64,000 bases of DNA from Streptomyces sp. SID12488 (lineage in GTDB: Bacteria; Actinomycetota; Actinomycetes; Streptomycetales; Streptomycetaceae): assembly GCF_010548275.1 (NCBI RefSeq), contig NZ_JAAGLT010000012.1, positions 124,001 through 188,000 of the forward strand, read 5' to 3'. Below the pieces are notes generated by a model, which ran no database searches, was not told where the DNA came from, and worked only from the letters and a program-made list of their open reading frames with translations. This document shows positions 1 to 8,222 of the stretch, in pieces (positions within the stretch are counted from its first letter, which is position 1; every line of letters starts with the position of its first letter). The position numbers and the translations under genes were made by a program.

Positions 1-931
1 ACAGGCCTTTCAGGGCGTCGAGTTGGGAGTTCACCCGGCGCCGGTTGTTGTCCGGCTCCGGTGTCCCTTCGGTCAGCGATTCGACCCGGCTCTCGATCAG
101 CAGCCCGACCGCGTGCTTCACACCGGACATGTTCCGCAGGATGCGTTCCTGGCCGTCCCCGGCGACCTGCCGGATCGGGTCACCGGTGACGGGGTCGGTC
201 CAGATGCCGTACGTGCCGGTCGTGAAACCGGCGTTCCGGGCGGCCGGGCGCACGTACGTCTGCGAGAGGGTCTGTGCCTCGGTGTGTACGGCCGGGTCGG
301 TGTTGAGGTTGCGCGGCCAGAGGTCGAACAGGTCCTTGTCGTAGTAGAGCGGCGTGGCCCCGTACTCGTGCAGGTCGTAGACCACGTCGGGCTTGCGGTC
401 GCGGAGGACCGTCGCCATCGCCCGCGCCTCCGGCGTCCGCAGGGCCAGGTGGTCGCGGTTGATGTCGACACCGTCGCTGTTGCCACGGGTGTCGGCGGCC
501 CGGCCGTCGGGGTTGGCGGTGGGGACGACGAGCAGGGTGGTGCGCGACAGGAACGCCTTCGTCCGCGCGTCCTTGGCGTACGCCAGGTCGCGGATCGTCG
601 TGAGACAGGCCTCGCGGCCGGACGGCTCGTCGCCGTGCTGGCTGCAGATGAGCAGCACGGTACGGGTGGTGGGGCGTTCGCCGATGCGTACGAGTTGCAG
701 CGGGCGGTTCTGTTCGGTGGTGCCGATGCGGGTGAGCGTCACGCGGCTGCTCGCCCGGTCGACGGCGGCGAGGAAGTCCTGTTCCTCGGGCTGACTGGTC
801 CAGCGGGCACCGTTCGTCTGCTCGAAGCCGGTGCGCGGGGGCGTTGGTGCGGCCTCCGTCGCGTAGGCGGGGGCCGACAGCAGGGGTGCGGCGAGGGCGG
901 CGGCGATCACCGCGGCCAGGCGCGGTTTCAT
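1..931 (-). CDS. M14-family zinc carboxypeptidase, secreted (3' end outside window)
   Basis: Reading the minus strand from an ATG at 931 gives an Ala-rich signal peptide (MKPRLAAVIAAALAAPLLSA), then a domain typical of M14 metallocarboxypeptidases. The zinc motif HGDEPSGRE is visible, followed by NPDGR and DINRDH and a later DLHEYG segment. It would hydrolyse C-terminal residues of peptides outside the cell. The start ATG overlaps the stop codon of the upstream X-Pro peptidase (ATGA at 928-931), so the two are translationally coupled and probably form a secreted peptide-degrading pair. The C-terminus runs off the left edge, so the catalytic glutamate region and the total length cannot be judged. 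Confidence 0.85.
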   Translation of the reverse strand, partial: MKPRLAAVIAAALAAPLLSAPAYATEAAPTPPRTGFEQTNGARWTSQPEEQDFLAAVDRASSRVTLTRIGTTEQNRPLQLVRIGERPTTRTVLLICSQHGDEPSGREACLTTIRDLAYAKDARTKAFLSRTTLLVVPTANPDGRAADTRGNSDGVDINRDHLALRTPEARAMATVLRDRKPDVVYDLHEYGATPLYYDKDLFDLWPRNLNTDPAVHTEAQTLSQTYVRPAARNAGFTTGTYGIWTDPVTGDPIRQVAGDGQERILRNMSGVKHAVGLLIESRVESLTEGTPEPDNNRRRVNSQLDALKGL

Positions 932-2904
932 GCGGCTCCCGGGATGCGGTGGGCGGCGCGCGGGTCGCGTACGCCGTCGAGGAGGGACGGGCTCGGGGTG
1001 GCCGCGACGGTACCCGCCGTGGCCCGCGCGAACGCGCCCGCACCGCCGACGAGGGGAACCCTGGCCGTCGTACGGGACAGGTCGAGCGTCAGGGTCGGGG
1101 TGGTCGACGGAGGGTCGATGAGGTCCCTGTCCGTGCCCGCGACGATCAGGGCGAGGCGGTGACCCGCCGGGATGACGTGGTCGCTCGCGTGCAGGTCGAG
1201 GGTGATCGTGTACGGCTTGCCCGGGGTGAGCGGGACGCCCTTCGTGGCCGAGGCGTGGTTGCCCAGGTCGGCCCAGCCCCGGCTGAAGATCGTGTAGTCG
1301 ACGGGCGTCGTCTTCGCCTGCGTGGAGCGGAAGCAGGAGCTGTCGCCGGTGGTGCTCGGGCCCCAGCAGGTGCGGTCGGTGAGCGTGGTGATGCCTTCGG
1401 CACCGTCGGCGTAGTCCCGGATGGTGTCGGGGCCGAGGTCGACGAGGACGGCGGTCAGGTGGGCCGTCGAGGTACTCGGGGTGGCCGTCACGGTCACCGT
1501 GGACGAGCCGGACACGCGCAGGGCCTTGGTCAGCGGCTTGGTGGTGAAGCCAGCCTTGCCAGGTGTCGGGCTGTCGATCTGCGCGGACCAGTCGGTCTCG
1601 CTCAGGCTCGGGTCGTCGGTGAACTTAGCCGTGCCGGACTGCCTGCGCAGGCCCAGGGTGCCGACGCCGGGCTGTTCGCCGGTGCCGGGACGCAGGCTCA
1701 CCGTGTGCGTGGCGCGGGGCGGCCAGACGGTCGAGGTGACCCACTGGTCGGGGTGGCGTTCGATGTCGGCCATGGGCTCGTCGTCGATGCCGTTGTCGTA
1801 GCCGAGGAGTTCGTGGTCGAACCAGCGGTGCAGGGTGTCGGCCCAGGTGGCGCGGCGGAAGTCGAAGGGGTCGACGTGGCCGGTCTGGGAGAGCCAGATC
1901 TTGCGCTCGACGCCGCGCTTCGCGAGGGCGTCCCACCACTGGCCGAAGTGCTTGGGGCGGACGTTGAGGTCCTGCTGACCGTGGATGACGAAGACGCTGG
2001 CCTTCACCTTCCGGGCGTCCTTCGCGTAGTCGCGCTCGGTCCAGAAGGACGTCCAGTCGCCGGTGCGCGGGGCTCCGGCGACGATCTTCTGCTGTACGGC
2101 GGCGCACTTGGCGCGGGCGGCCGGGCTCTCGACGTAGTCGGACAGCCATTCGGGGCCGGAGTCGTAGAGGGGGGCGCCCTTGGCGAAGTAGTAGTCGTAC
2201 CAGGAGGAGATGGCGCTGATCGGGACGATCGTCTTCAGGCCTTTGACCCCGGTGGCGGCGACGCCGTTGGCGATCGTGCCGTCGTAGCTCTTGCCGATCA
2301 TGCCCGTCCTGCCGTTGGTCCAGGTCGCCTTGGCGCGGCTGGTGCCCGTGCGGCTCGTGTAGCCCTTGGCGCGGCCGTTCAGCCAGTCGACGACGGCCTT
2401 CGCGGACTGGATGTCGGAGCGTCCGCCGACGTCGACGCAGCCGTCGGAGCGGTTGGTGCCTGCCAGGTCGACGCCGACGAAGGCGTAGCCCCGTGGCACG
2501 AAGTAGTTGTCGTAGAACAGCGGCATCTGGACAACGTTGCCGTTCGCGTCGTACGTCTTGCGCTGGCTCTCGTTGCCGCGTCCGCAGCAGGAGTAGTAGG
2601 GGCTGGCATCCATGATCACGGGTACCTTGCGGCCCTGCGCGGCGGGTTCGCGCGGCCGGACGATGTCGACGGCGACGCGGTCGCGCTTCCCGTCGCTGTC
2701 GCCGTCGAGTCCGGTGTCCACCCAGACGGCCTCGCGGATCGCGTTGTCGTAGGAGTAGACGGGTCTGCTCTCCCGTGGCTCACCTGGGGCGCTGTGGGCG
2801 ACGGCCGGGGTGAGCAGGGCGGCCGTGAGGGCGACGGTGGCCGCCGTGGCGAGGGTTCTCCAGGCCGTGAGGCGCGTGCGTATCGGCATGCGCGGACGGT
2901 ACAT
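928..2904 (-). CDS. Secreted X-Pro dipeptidyl-peptidase / CocE-type S15 serine hydrolase
   Basis: 658 residues. The N-terminus is a signal peptide (basic start, hydrophobic stretch near residues 18-36, Ala-x-Ala-like cleavage near 36-39). The alpha/beta hydrolase core has GKSYDG with the presumed nucleophile Ser206, then HGQQDLNVRP supplying an Asp and QTGHVDPFD supplying the His, the S15/CocE catalytic triad. The C-terminal third is the jelly-roll domain of this family (ADLGNHAS, TITLDLHASDHVIPAGHRLAL). Function: release of X-Pro dipeptides, or a related ester/amide hydrolysis, outside the cell. The start is supported by GGAG seven bases upstream. The stop overlaps the start of the M14 carboxypeptidase, making a two-gene operon. 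Confidence 0.88.
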   Translation of the reverse strand: MYRPRMPIRTRLTAWRTLATAATVALTAALLTPAVAHSAPGEPRESRPVYSYDNAIREAVWVDTGLDGDSDGKRDRVAVDIVRPREPAAQGRKVPVIMDASPYYSCCGRGNESQRKTYDANGNVVQMPLFYDNYFVPRGYAFVGVDLAGTNRSDGCVDVGGRSDIQSAKAVVDWLNGRAKGYTSRTGTSRAKATWTNGRTGMIGKSYDGTIANGVAATGVKGLKTIVPISAISSWYDYYFAKGAPLYDSGPEWLSDYVESPAARAKCAAVQQKIVAGAPRTGDWTSFWTERDYAKDARKVKASVFVIHGQQDLNVRPKHFGQWWDALAKRGVERKIWLSQTGHVDPFDFRRATWADTLHRWFDHELLGYDNGIDDEPMADIERHPDQWVTSTVWPPRATHTVSLRPGTGEQPGVGTLGLRRQSGTAKFTDDPSLSETDWSAQIDSPTPGKAGFTTKPLTKALRVSGSSTVTVTATPSTSTAHLTAVLVDLGPDTIRDYADGAEGITTLTDRTCWGPSTTGDSSCFRSTQAKTTPVDYTIFSRGWADLGNHASATKGVPLTPGKPYTITLDLHASDHVIPAGHRLALIVAGTDRDLIDPPSTTPTLTLDLSRTTARVPLVGGAGAFARATAGTVAATPSPSLLDGVRDPRAAHRIPGAA

Positions 2905-3310
2905 CGGTCAACTCCCGTACAGAAGAGGGCAGCTGAGAGGCGGGAGGGGATGGAGTTGCCATGTGGTGGCTGAGAACCGCCTGTGCGTGGGCGGTGCGTG
3001 GCGGCCGGATGGCAGAACTCCGTGTACGAGGGGCACTGAGTTCTGCCACCCACCCACCAACCAACCAACCCACCCGTTTCCGGTCCGATTGCCGGGTGCC
3101 CTCGAACTTCTCGATGCCGGACGGCATTTCCAGCCCGTCCGGCATCCGAGGAGAAGTCCCGTTCAGTGCCGCTTCTTTCCCACCCGCTCGCCCCCAACAT
3201 CACTCCAGCCCAGGCATACCAGCCCGTCCGGCGTTTGAGGACAAGGCCCGTTCAGGGCCGTAGCGGGGGGTCTGGGGGCGCCGCCCCCAGAAAGGGGGCG
3301 GCAGAGAACC
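2905..3310. other. Intergenic region with repeats and a terminator
   Basis: 406 bases with no convincing gene. It holds the upstream region of the S15 peptidase, a CCAACC/CCACCC low-complexity run near 3048-3075, and two diverged copies (about 3131-3167 and 3219-3257) of a GC-rich unit starting CCAGCCCGTCCGGC and ending CCCGTTCAG, which I recognise as a common Streptomyces intergenic repeat. It ends in a hairpin downstream of the FadB gene. Confidence 0.6.
3272..3290 (-). terminator. Hairpin terminator downstream of the FadB-type gene
   Basis: Perfect inverted repeat CTGGGGGC / GCCCCCAG with a 3-base loop, about 20 bases past the FadB stop on the minus strand. GC-rich hairpins without a U-run are typical Streptomyces terminators. 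Confidence 0.6.
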
Positions 3311-5521
3311 CTAGGCGCCCCCGAATCCCTCCCCCTTCGCCGCCTTCTCCACCAGCAGCGCCGGCGGAGCGAACCGCTCCCCGTACCGCTCGGCCAACTC
3401 ACGCGCGCGGGCGACGAACCCCGGCAGGCCGCCCTCGTAGCCGTTGATGTACTGCAGGACACCCCCCGTCCAGCCCGGGAACCCGATCCCGAAGATCGAG
3501 CCGATGTTGGCGTCGGCGACCGATGTGAGCACGCCCTCCTCCAGCAGCCTCACCGTGTCCAGCGCCTCCGAGAACAGCATCCGTTCCTGCATGTCCTTGA
3601 AGGGGATCCGCGCACCCTCCGCACCCTCCGCACCGTCCGCGCTCCCCGCGCCCTCACGCGCGAAGTGCTCCCGCAGTCCCGGCCACAGCCCGGCCCGCCT
3701 GCCGTCCTCCCCGTACTCGTAGAAGCCTCCGCCCCCGCTCCGCCCGGTACGGCCGAACTCGTCCACCATGCGGTCGATCACCGCCTCGGCGGGATGCGTC
3801 ACCCACGTGCCGCCCGCCTCCTCCACCGCCCGCCTGGACTCCGCCCGGATTTTGCGCGGCAGCGTCAGCGTGAGTTCGTCCATGAGGGACAGCACCTTCG
3901 CCGGGTAGCCGGCCTGCGCCGCAGCCTGTTCGACCGACGCGGGCTCGATGCCCTCGCCGACCATCGCCACGCCCTCGTTGATGAAGTGCCCGATGACCCG
4001 TGAGGTGAAGAAGCCGCGCGAGTCGTTGACGACGATCGGGGTCTTCCTGATCTGGCGGACCAGGTCGAAGGCCCGTGCCAGCGCCTCCTGCCCCGTCCGC
4101 TCGCCCTTGATGATCTCGACGAGCGGCATCTTGTCGACCGGCGAGAAGAAGTGCAGCCCGACGAAGTCGCCCTGGCGTTCGACGCCTTCGGCGAGGGCGG
4201 TGATGGGCAGCGTGGAGGTGTTGGAGCACAGCAGGGCGTCCGGTTCGACGAGGTGCTGGATCTCCTGGAACACCTTGTGCTTCAGGGCCGGGTCCTCGAA
4301 GACCGCCTCGATGACCGCGTCGCAGCCCGCCACGTCCTGCGGATCCGAGGTCGGCGTGATCCGGGCCAGCAGCTCGTCCGCCTTCTCCTGGGTCGTACGT
4401 CCCCGGGCGACGGCCTTCGCGCACAGCTTCTCGGAGTAGTTCTTGCCCCGGGCCGCCGCTTCGGCCGACACGTCCTTGAGGATCACGTCGATGCCCGCGC
4501 GGGCGCACGAGTAGGCGATGCCCGCCCCCATCATCCCGGCGCCGAGGACCGCCACCCTGCGGACGGGGCGCGGTTCGACGCCCTTGGGGCGGTTTGCGCC
4601 CGAGTTGACGGCCTGGAGGTCGAAGAAGAACGCCTGGATCATGTTCTTCGAGGTCTGCCCGGCGGCCAGTTCCACGAAGTAGCGGGCCTCGATGACCTGC
4701 GCAGTCTCGAAGTCGACCTGGGCGCCCTCGACGGCCGCCGCGAGGATGGCGCGCGGGGCCGGGTAGGGAGCGCCGTTCGTCTGCTTGCGCAGGTTGGCGG
4801 GGAAGGCGGGCAGGTTCGCGGCGAACCTGGGGCTGGCCGGGGTGCCGCCCGGGATGCGGTAGCCGGGCCTGTCCCAGGGCTGCCGCGACTCGGGGTTGGC
4901 GTCGATGAAGGCGCGGGCCTTGGCCATCAACTCGTCCCGGGTGTCGGCGACTTCGTCGATCAGTCCGTTCTTCAGGGCGCGCTGGGGGCTGTACTGGGTG
5001 CCCTGGAGCAGCACCTTCAGCAGCGCGTCGGCGATGCCCAGCAGGCGTACCGTACGGACGACCCCGCCGCCTCCGGGGAGCAGGCCGAGGGTGACCTCGG
5101 GACAGCCGATCTTCGTACCCGGCGCGTCGAGCGCGACCCGGTGGTGGCAGGCCAGCGCGAGCTCGTAACCGCCGCCGAGGGCCGCGCCGTTCATCGCCGC
5201 GACCACCGGCTTGCCCAGGGTCTCGATGCGGCGCAGGTCGCGCTTGATGGCGAGGCCGCCGTCGAAGAGTTCCTGGGCCGTGTCGGGGGTGACCCGGATC
5301 AGGTCGCGCAGGTCGCCGCCCGCGAAGAACGTCTTCTTGGCGGAGGTGAGGATGATGCCGCGGATCGTGTCCTTCTCGGCCTCCAGACGGTCGGTGACCA
5401 CCGCGAGGGAGTCCCGGAACGCCTGGTTCATGGTGTTCGCGGACTGGGCCGGGTCGTCGAGGACGAGGGTGACGAGACCGGTGCGGTCCTGTTCCCAGCG
5501 GATGGTGGTGCTCTGTGTCAT
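3311..5521 (-). CDS. fadB: FadB-type multifunctional enoyl-CoA hydratase / 3-hydroxyacyl-CoA dehydrogenase
   Basis: 736 residues, the usual length for an actinobacterial fatty-acid oxidation alpha subunit. Residues about 10-200 are a crotonase fold (AGGDLRDLI oxyanion segment, NGAALGGGYELALACH). Around 330 begins the Rossmann domain (VAVLGAGMMGAGIAYSCARAG), followed by the dehydrogenase active-site segment GLHFFSPVDKMPLVEII, and the C-terminal 3HCDH domains carry FFTSRVIGHFINEG. It hydrates enoyl-CoA and oxidises 3-hydroxyacyl-CoA with NAD in beta-oxidation. GGAG lies nine bases upstream of the ATG. It is the last gene of an operon behind the thiolase (94-base gap) and CoA-transferase. Confidence 0.93.
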   Translation of the reverse strand: MTQSTTIRWEQDRTGLVTLVLDDPAQSANTMNQAFRDSLAVVTDRLEAEKDTIRGIILTSAKKTFFAGGDLRDLIRVTPDTAQELFDGGLAIKRDLRRIETLGKPVVAAMNGAALGGGYELALACHHRVALDAPGTKIGCPEVTLGLLPGGGGVVRTVRLLGIADALLKVLLQGTQYSPQRALKNGLIDEVADTRDELMAKARAFIDANPESRQPWDRPGYRIPGGTPASPRFAANLPAFPANLRKQTNGAPYPAPRAILAAAVEGAQVDFETAQVIEARYFVELAAGQTSKNMIQAFFFDLQAVNSGANRPKGVEPRPVRRVAVLGAGMMGAGIAYSCARAGIDVILKDVSAEAAARGKNYSEKLCAKAVARGRTTQEKADELLARITPTSDPQDVAGCDAVIEAVFEDPALKHKVFQEIQHLVEPDALLCSNTSTLPITALAEGVERQGDFVGLHFFSPVDKMPLVEIIKGERTGQEALARAFDLVRQIRKTPIVVNDSRGFFTSRVIGHFINEGVAMVGEGIEPASVEQAAAQAGYPAKVLSLMDELTLTLPRKIRAESRRAVEEAGGTWVTHPAEAVIDRMVDEFGRTGRSGGGGFYEYGEDGRRAGLWPGLREHFAREGAGSADGAEGAEGARIPFKDMQERMLFSEALDTVRLLEEGVLTSVADANIGSIFGIGFPGWTGGVLQYINGYEGGLPGFVARARELAERYGERFAPPALLVEKAAKGEGFGGA

Positions 5522-5615
5522 GACAGGGATCTCCGTAGAAGCTCAGAAGTCTCTTGGTGCCGCGGAAACCGCCGAGGTGAACGACGCGACCGGTTCGGCT
5601 GATTCCGCCGGGAGT

Positions 5616-6830
5616 TCAGATCCGTTCGACGATCGTCGCGATGCCCATGCCGCCGCCCACGCACAGTGTGGCCAGGCCGTACCGCTTGTCCTGGCGCTCC
5701 AGTTCGTCGATGAGCGTGCCGAGGATCATCGCGCCGGTGGCGCCCAGCGGGTGGCCGAGCGCGATGGCACCACCGTTGACGTTGATCCTGTCGAGGGGCA
5801 GGCCCATGTCCCGTGCGAAGCGCAGGACGACGGCCGCGAACGCCTCGTTGATCTCGACGAGGTCGATGTCGTCGATGGTCAGCCCGGCCTTGGCGAGCGC
5901 CTTGCGGGTGGCGGGCGCCGGACCGGTGAGCATGATGGTGGGCTCGGAGCCGGACACGGCGGCGGAGACGATCCGCGCGCGCGGACGCAGCCCGTAGCGC
6001 TCGCCGACCTCCCGGGAGCCGATGGCGACCAGCGAGGCGCCGTCCACTATGCCGGAGGAGTTGCCCGCGTGGTGGACGTGGTCGATCCGCTCGACCCAGT
6101 GGTACTTCTGGAGCGCCACGGCGTCGAAGCCGCCCAGGTCGCCGATGTCCGCGAACGACGGCTTCAGCCGGGCCAGGGAGTCGGCCGTGGTGCCGGGACG
6201 CGGGTGTTCGTCGTGGTCGAGGACGACGAGGCCGTTCCTGTCCTTCACCGGGACGAGGGACCGCTCGAAGCGGCCTTCCTTCGTCGCCGTCGCCGCCCGC
6301 TCCTGGGACAGGGCCGCGTACTCGTCGACGTCGCGCCGGGAGAAGCCCTCGACGGTGGCGATGAGGTCGGCGCCGATGCCCTGCGGCACGAAGTCGACAG
6401 CGAGGTTGGTCATCGGGTCGTTGAACCAGGCGCCGCCGTCCGAGCCCATCGGCACCCGGGACATCGACTCGACGCCGCCCGCGAGTACGAGGTCCTCCCA
6501 GCCCGAACGCACCTTGGCGGCGGCCATGTTGACAGCCTCCAGACCCGACGCGCAGAAGCGGTTCTCCTGGACGCCGGCCACGGTGTCCGGCAGTCCGGCG
6601 ACGACTGCGGCGACCCGCGCGATGTCGGAACCCTGGTCGCCGACCGGTCCGACGACGCCCAGCACGATGTCGTCGATCGCGGCCGGGTCGAGGTCCGGGA
6701 AGCGGTTCCTGATCTCGTGGATGAGGCCGACGACGAGATCGACGGGCTTGGTTCCGTGCAGGGCTCCGCCCGCCTTGCCGCGTCCGCGCGGGGTGCGGAT
6801 CGCGTCGTACACGTACGCTTCGGTGCTCAC
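5616..6830 (-). CDS. fadA: Acetyl-CoA C-acyltransferase (thiolase)
   Basis: 404 residues from a GTG start (VSTEAYVYDAIRTPRGR), chosen because it is the conserved thiolase N-terminus; the open frame extends far upstream without homology. The nucleophile is Cys93 in NRFCASGLEAVN, followed by GGVESMSRVPMG. The C-terminal motifs NVNGGAIALGHPLGATGA (His) and CVGGGMGIA (Cys) complete the active site. It cleaves 3-ketoacyl-CoA in the last step of beta-oxidation. It lies between the CoA-transferase and FadB genes on the same strand. It is not next to the pca genes, so it need not be PcaF, although substrates cannot be told from sequence alone. Confidence 0.93.
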   Translation of the reverse strand: MSTEAYVYDAIRTPRGRGKAGGALHGTKPVDLVVGLIHEIRNRFPDLDPAAIDDIVLGVVGPVGDQGSDIARVAAVVAGLPDTVAGVQENRFCASGLEAVNMAAAKVRSGWEDLVLAGGVESMSRVPMGSDGGAWFNDPMTNLAVDFVPQGIGADLIATVEGFSRRDVDEYAALSQERAATATKEGRFERSLVPVKDRNGLVVLDHDEHPRPGTTADSLARLKPSFADIGDLGGFDAVALQKYHWVERIDHVHHAGNSSGIVDGASLVAIGSREVGERYGLRPRARIVSAAVSGSEPTIMLTGPAPATRKALAKAGLTIDDIDLVEINEAFAAVVLRFARDMGLPLDRINVNGGAIALGHPLGATGAMILGTLIDELERQDKRYGLATLCVGGGMGIATIVERI

Positions 6831-6877
6831 TGGTGGGCCTTTCGGGGTGGGATGGGGCGAGCGGGGCCGGCAGGGGG

Positions 6878-8014
6878 TCAGCCGCCGTCCCGCAGGAGTC
6901 GGGGCACGTCCCAGTCGCGCGCCACGTCCGCCGTGTCGGCGCCGGGCTGGGCGGGGCCGCTGTGGATCGACGTGTGGGTGACGGAGAAGCGGGGCGCGGG
7001 GGCGGGCTGGGTGATGCCGCCGTGGTCGGTGAAGGTGCCGCGGGCGGCCAGGTGCGGGTGGTGCGGGGCCTCGCGCAGCGAGAGGACGGGCGCCACGCAG
7101 GCGTCGGAACCCTCGAAGACGGCCGTCCACTCGTCCCTCGTACGGGTTCTGAAGCGGGCCGTGACGGCCTCGCGCAGGTCGTTCCAGCGGGTGATGTCCT
7201 TGCGGGCGCCGGAGTGCTCCGGGAGGCCGAGCAGGTCGAGGAACTCCTCGTAGAACTGCGGTTCCAGCGCACCGACCGCCATGTACCGGCCGTCGGCGGT
7301 CTCGTACGTCCCGTAGTACGGGCAGCCGCCGTCGAGGAGGTTGGCGCCGCGCCGGTCCTGCCAGCCGCCCGCCGCGAGCATGCCGTGGATCATCGTCGCG
7401 AGGTGGGCGGCGCCGTCGACGATCGCGGCGTCCACGACCTGGCCGATGCCTGTCGCGCGCGCGTGGTGGAGGGCGGCGAGGACGCCGACGACGAGGTACA
7501 GGGAGCCGCCCGCGTAGTCGCCGAGAAGGTTGGCCGGGGCGGGCGGCGGTTCGTGCGGGCTGCCGATCAGGCCGAGGGTGCCGGTCGGGGCGAGATAGGC
7601 GATGTCGTGCCCGGCGCGGCGGGCGAGCGGGCCCTCCTGGCCCCAGCCCGTCATCCGGCCGTAGACGAGCCTCGGGTTGCGGGCGTGGCAGGTCTCGGGG
7701 CCGATGCCGAGGCGCTCGGCGACGCCCGGGCGGTAGCCCTCGACCAGGATGTCGGCGCGGGCGGCCAGATCCAGGACGCGGGAGGGGCCGTCGGCCGCCT
7801 TCAGGTCGACGATCACCGACCGCTTGTTGCGGTTCGTCACGTCGTACTCGGGGTTGACGGCGAGGCCGCTGCCCCCGGGCCGGTCCACCCGGACCACGTC
7901 GGCACCCAGGTCGGCGAGGAGCATGGCGGCGAACGGGGCGGGCCCGATGCCCGCCAGTTCGAGCACCCGCACTCCGGCGAGCGGACCGCTTCCCGCAGTC
8001 CCCGCAACTGACAT
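6878..8014 (-). CDS. CaiB/BaiF-family CoA-transferase (alpha-methylacyl-CoA racemase-like)
   Basis: 378 residues from the ATG at 8014, which is preceded by GTGGGG; an ATG at 8044 would add ten Gly/Ser-rich residues and looks less likely. The N-terminus LAGVRVLELAGIGPAPFAAMLLADLGADV and the following RVDRPGG are family III CoA-transferase/racemase hallmarks. A KAADGPSRVLDLAARADILVEGYRPG segment with the family's conserved GYRPG follows. Members transfer CoA or racemise 2-methylacyl-CoA. As first gene of the operon with thiolase and FadB it likely activates or epimerises a branched or sterol-derived acid for beta-oxidation, which is inference. Confidence 0.88.
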   Translation of the reverse strand: MSVAGTAGSGPLAGVRVLELAGIGPAPFAAMLLADLGADVVRVDRPGGSGLAVNPEYDVTNRNKRSVIVDLKAADGPSRVLDLAARADILVEGYRPGVAERLGIGPETCHARNPRLVYGRMTGWGQEGPLARRAGHDIAYLAPTGTLGLIGSPHEPPPAPANLLGDYAGGSLYLVVGVLAALHHARATGIGQVVDAAIVDGAAHLATMIHGMLAAGGWQDRRGANLLDGGCPYYGTYETADGRYMAVGALEPQFYEEFLDLLGLPEHSGARKDITRWNDLREAVTARFRTRTRDEWTAVFEGSDACVAPVLSLREAPHHPHLAARGTFTDHGGITQPAPAPRFSVTHTSIHSGPAQPGADTADVARDWDVPRLLRDGG

Positions 8015-8062
8015 CGAGCCCCCACTCCCGTGACACGAACCCATGCGACACCAGCGATGCTA

Positions 8063-8074
8063 GGAACGCGTTCC
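8063..8074. promoter_or_regulatory. Perfect palindrome in divergent promoter (operator candidate)
   Basis: GGAACGCGTTCC is a perfect 12-base palindrome between the divergent CoA-transferase operon and the reductase gene. Its core AACnnGTT resembles the centre of KstR-type TetR operators, but the outer bases of that consensus do not match. Confidence 0.45.
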
Positions 8075-8106
8075 GCTCCGCACAAGGTTTCACCGGTCGT
8101 TGATTA

Positions 8107-8120
8107 AGCAAGCGCTTGGC
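8107..8120. promoter_or_regulatory. Second palindrome, KstR2-like operator candidate
   Basis: AGCAAGCGCTTGGC contains the perfect palindrome CAAGCGCTTG (8109-8118). It matches the AnCAAGnnCTTGnT pattern I recall for KstR2-type TetR sites except at the last base. It lies about 100 bases before the reductase start. Confidence 0.45.
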
Positions 8121-8222
8121 CAAGCCGCTTCGTTCCGGACAACGCCCGGCCGCGCGAGATCGATCCACCTCACGCTAGCCTCGACCACCGACAACGGCGC
8201 GGGATGCACAGCAAGGGGTGTC

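Noticed and set aside
844..2973. Long open frame on the plus strand opposite the S15 peptidase
   Set aside because: High-GC antisense shadow: Gly/Arg/Val-rich, no domain, and it covers the well-supported secreted peptidase frame.
3048..3075. CCAACC/CCACCC short repeats as a CRISPR or minisatellite
   Set aside because: Too short and irregular; no spacers.
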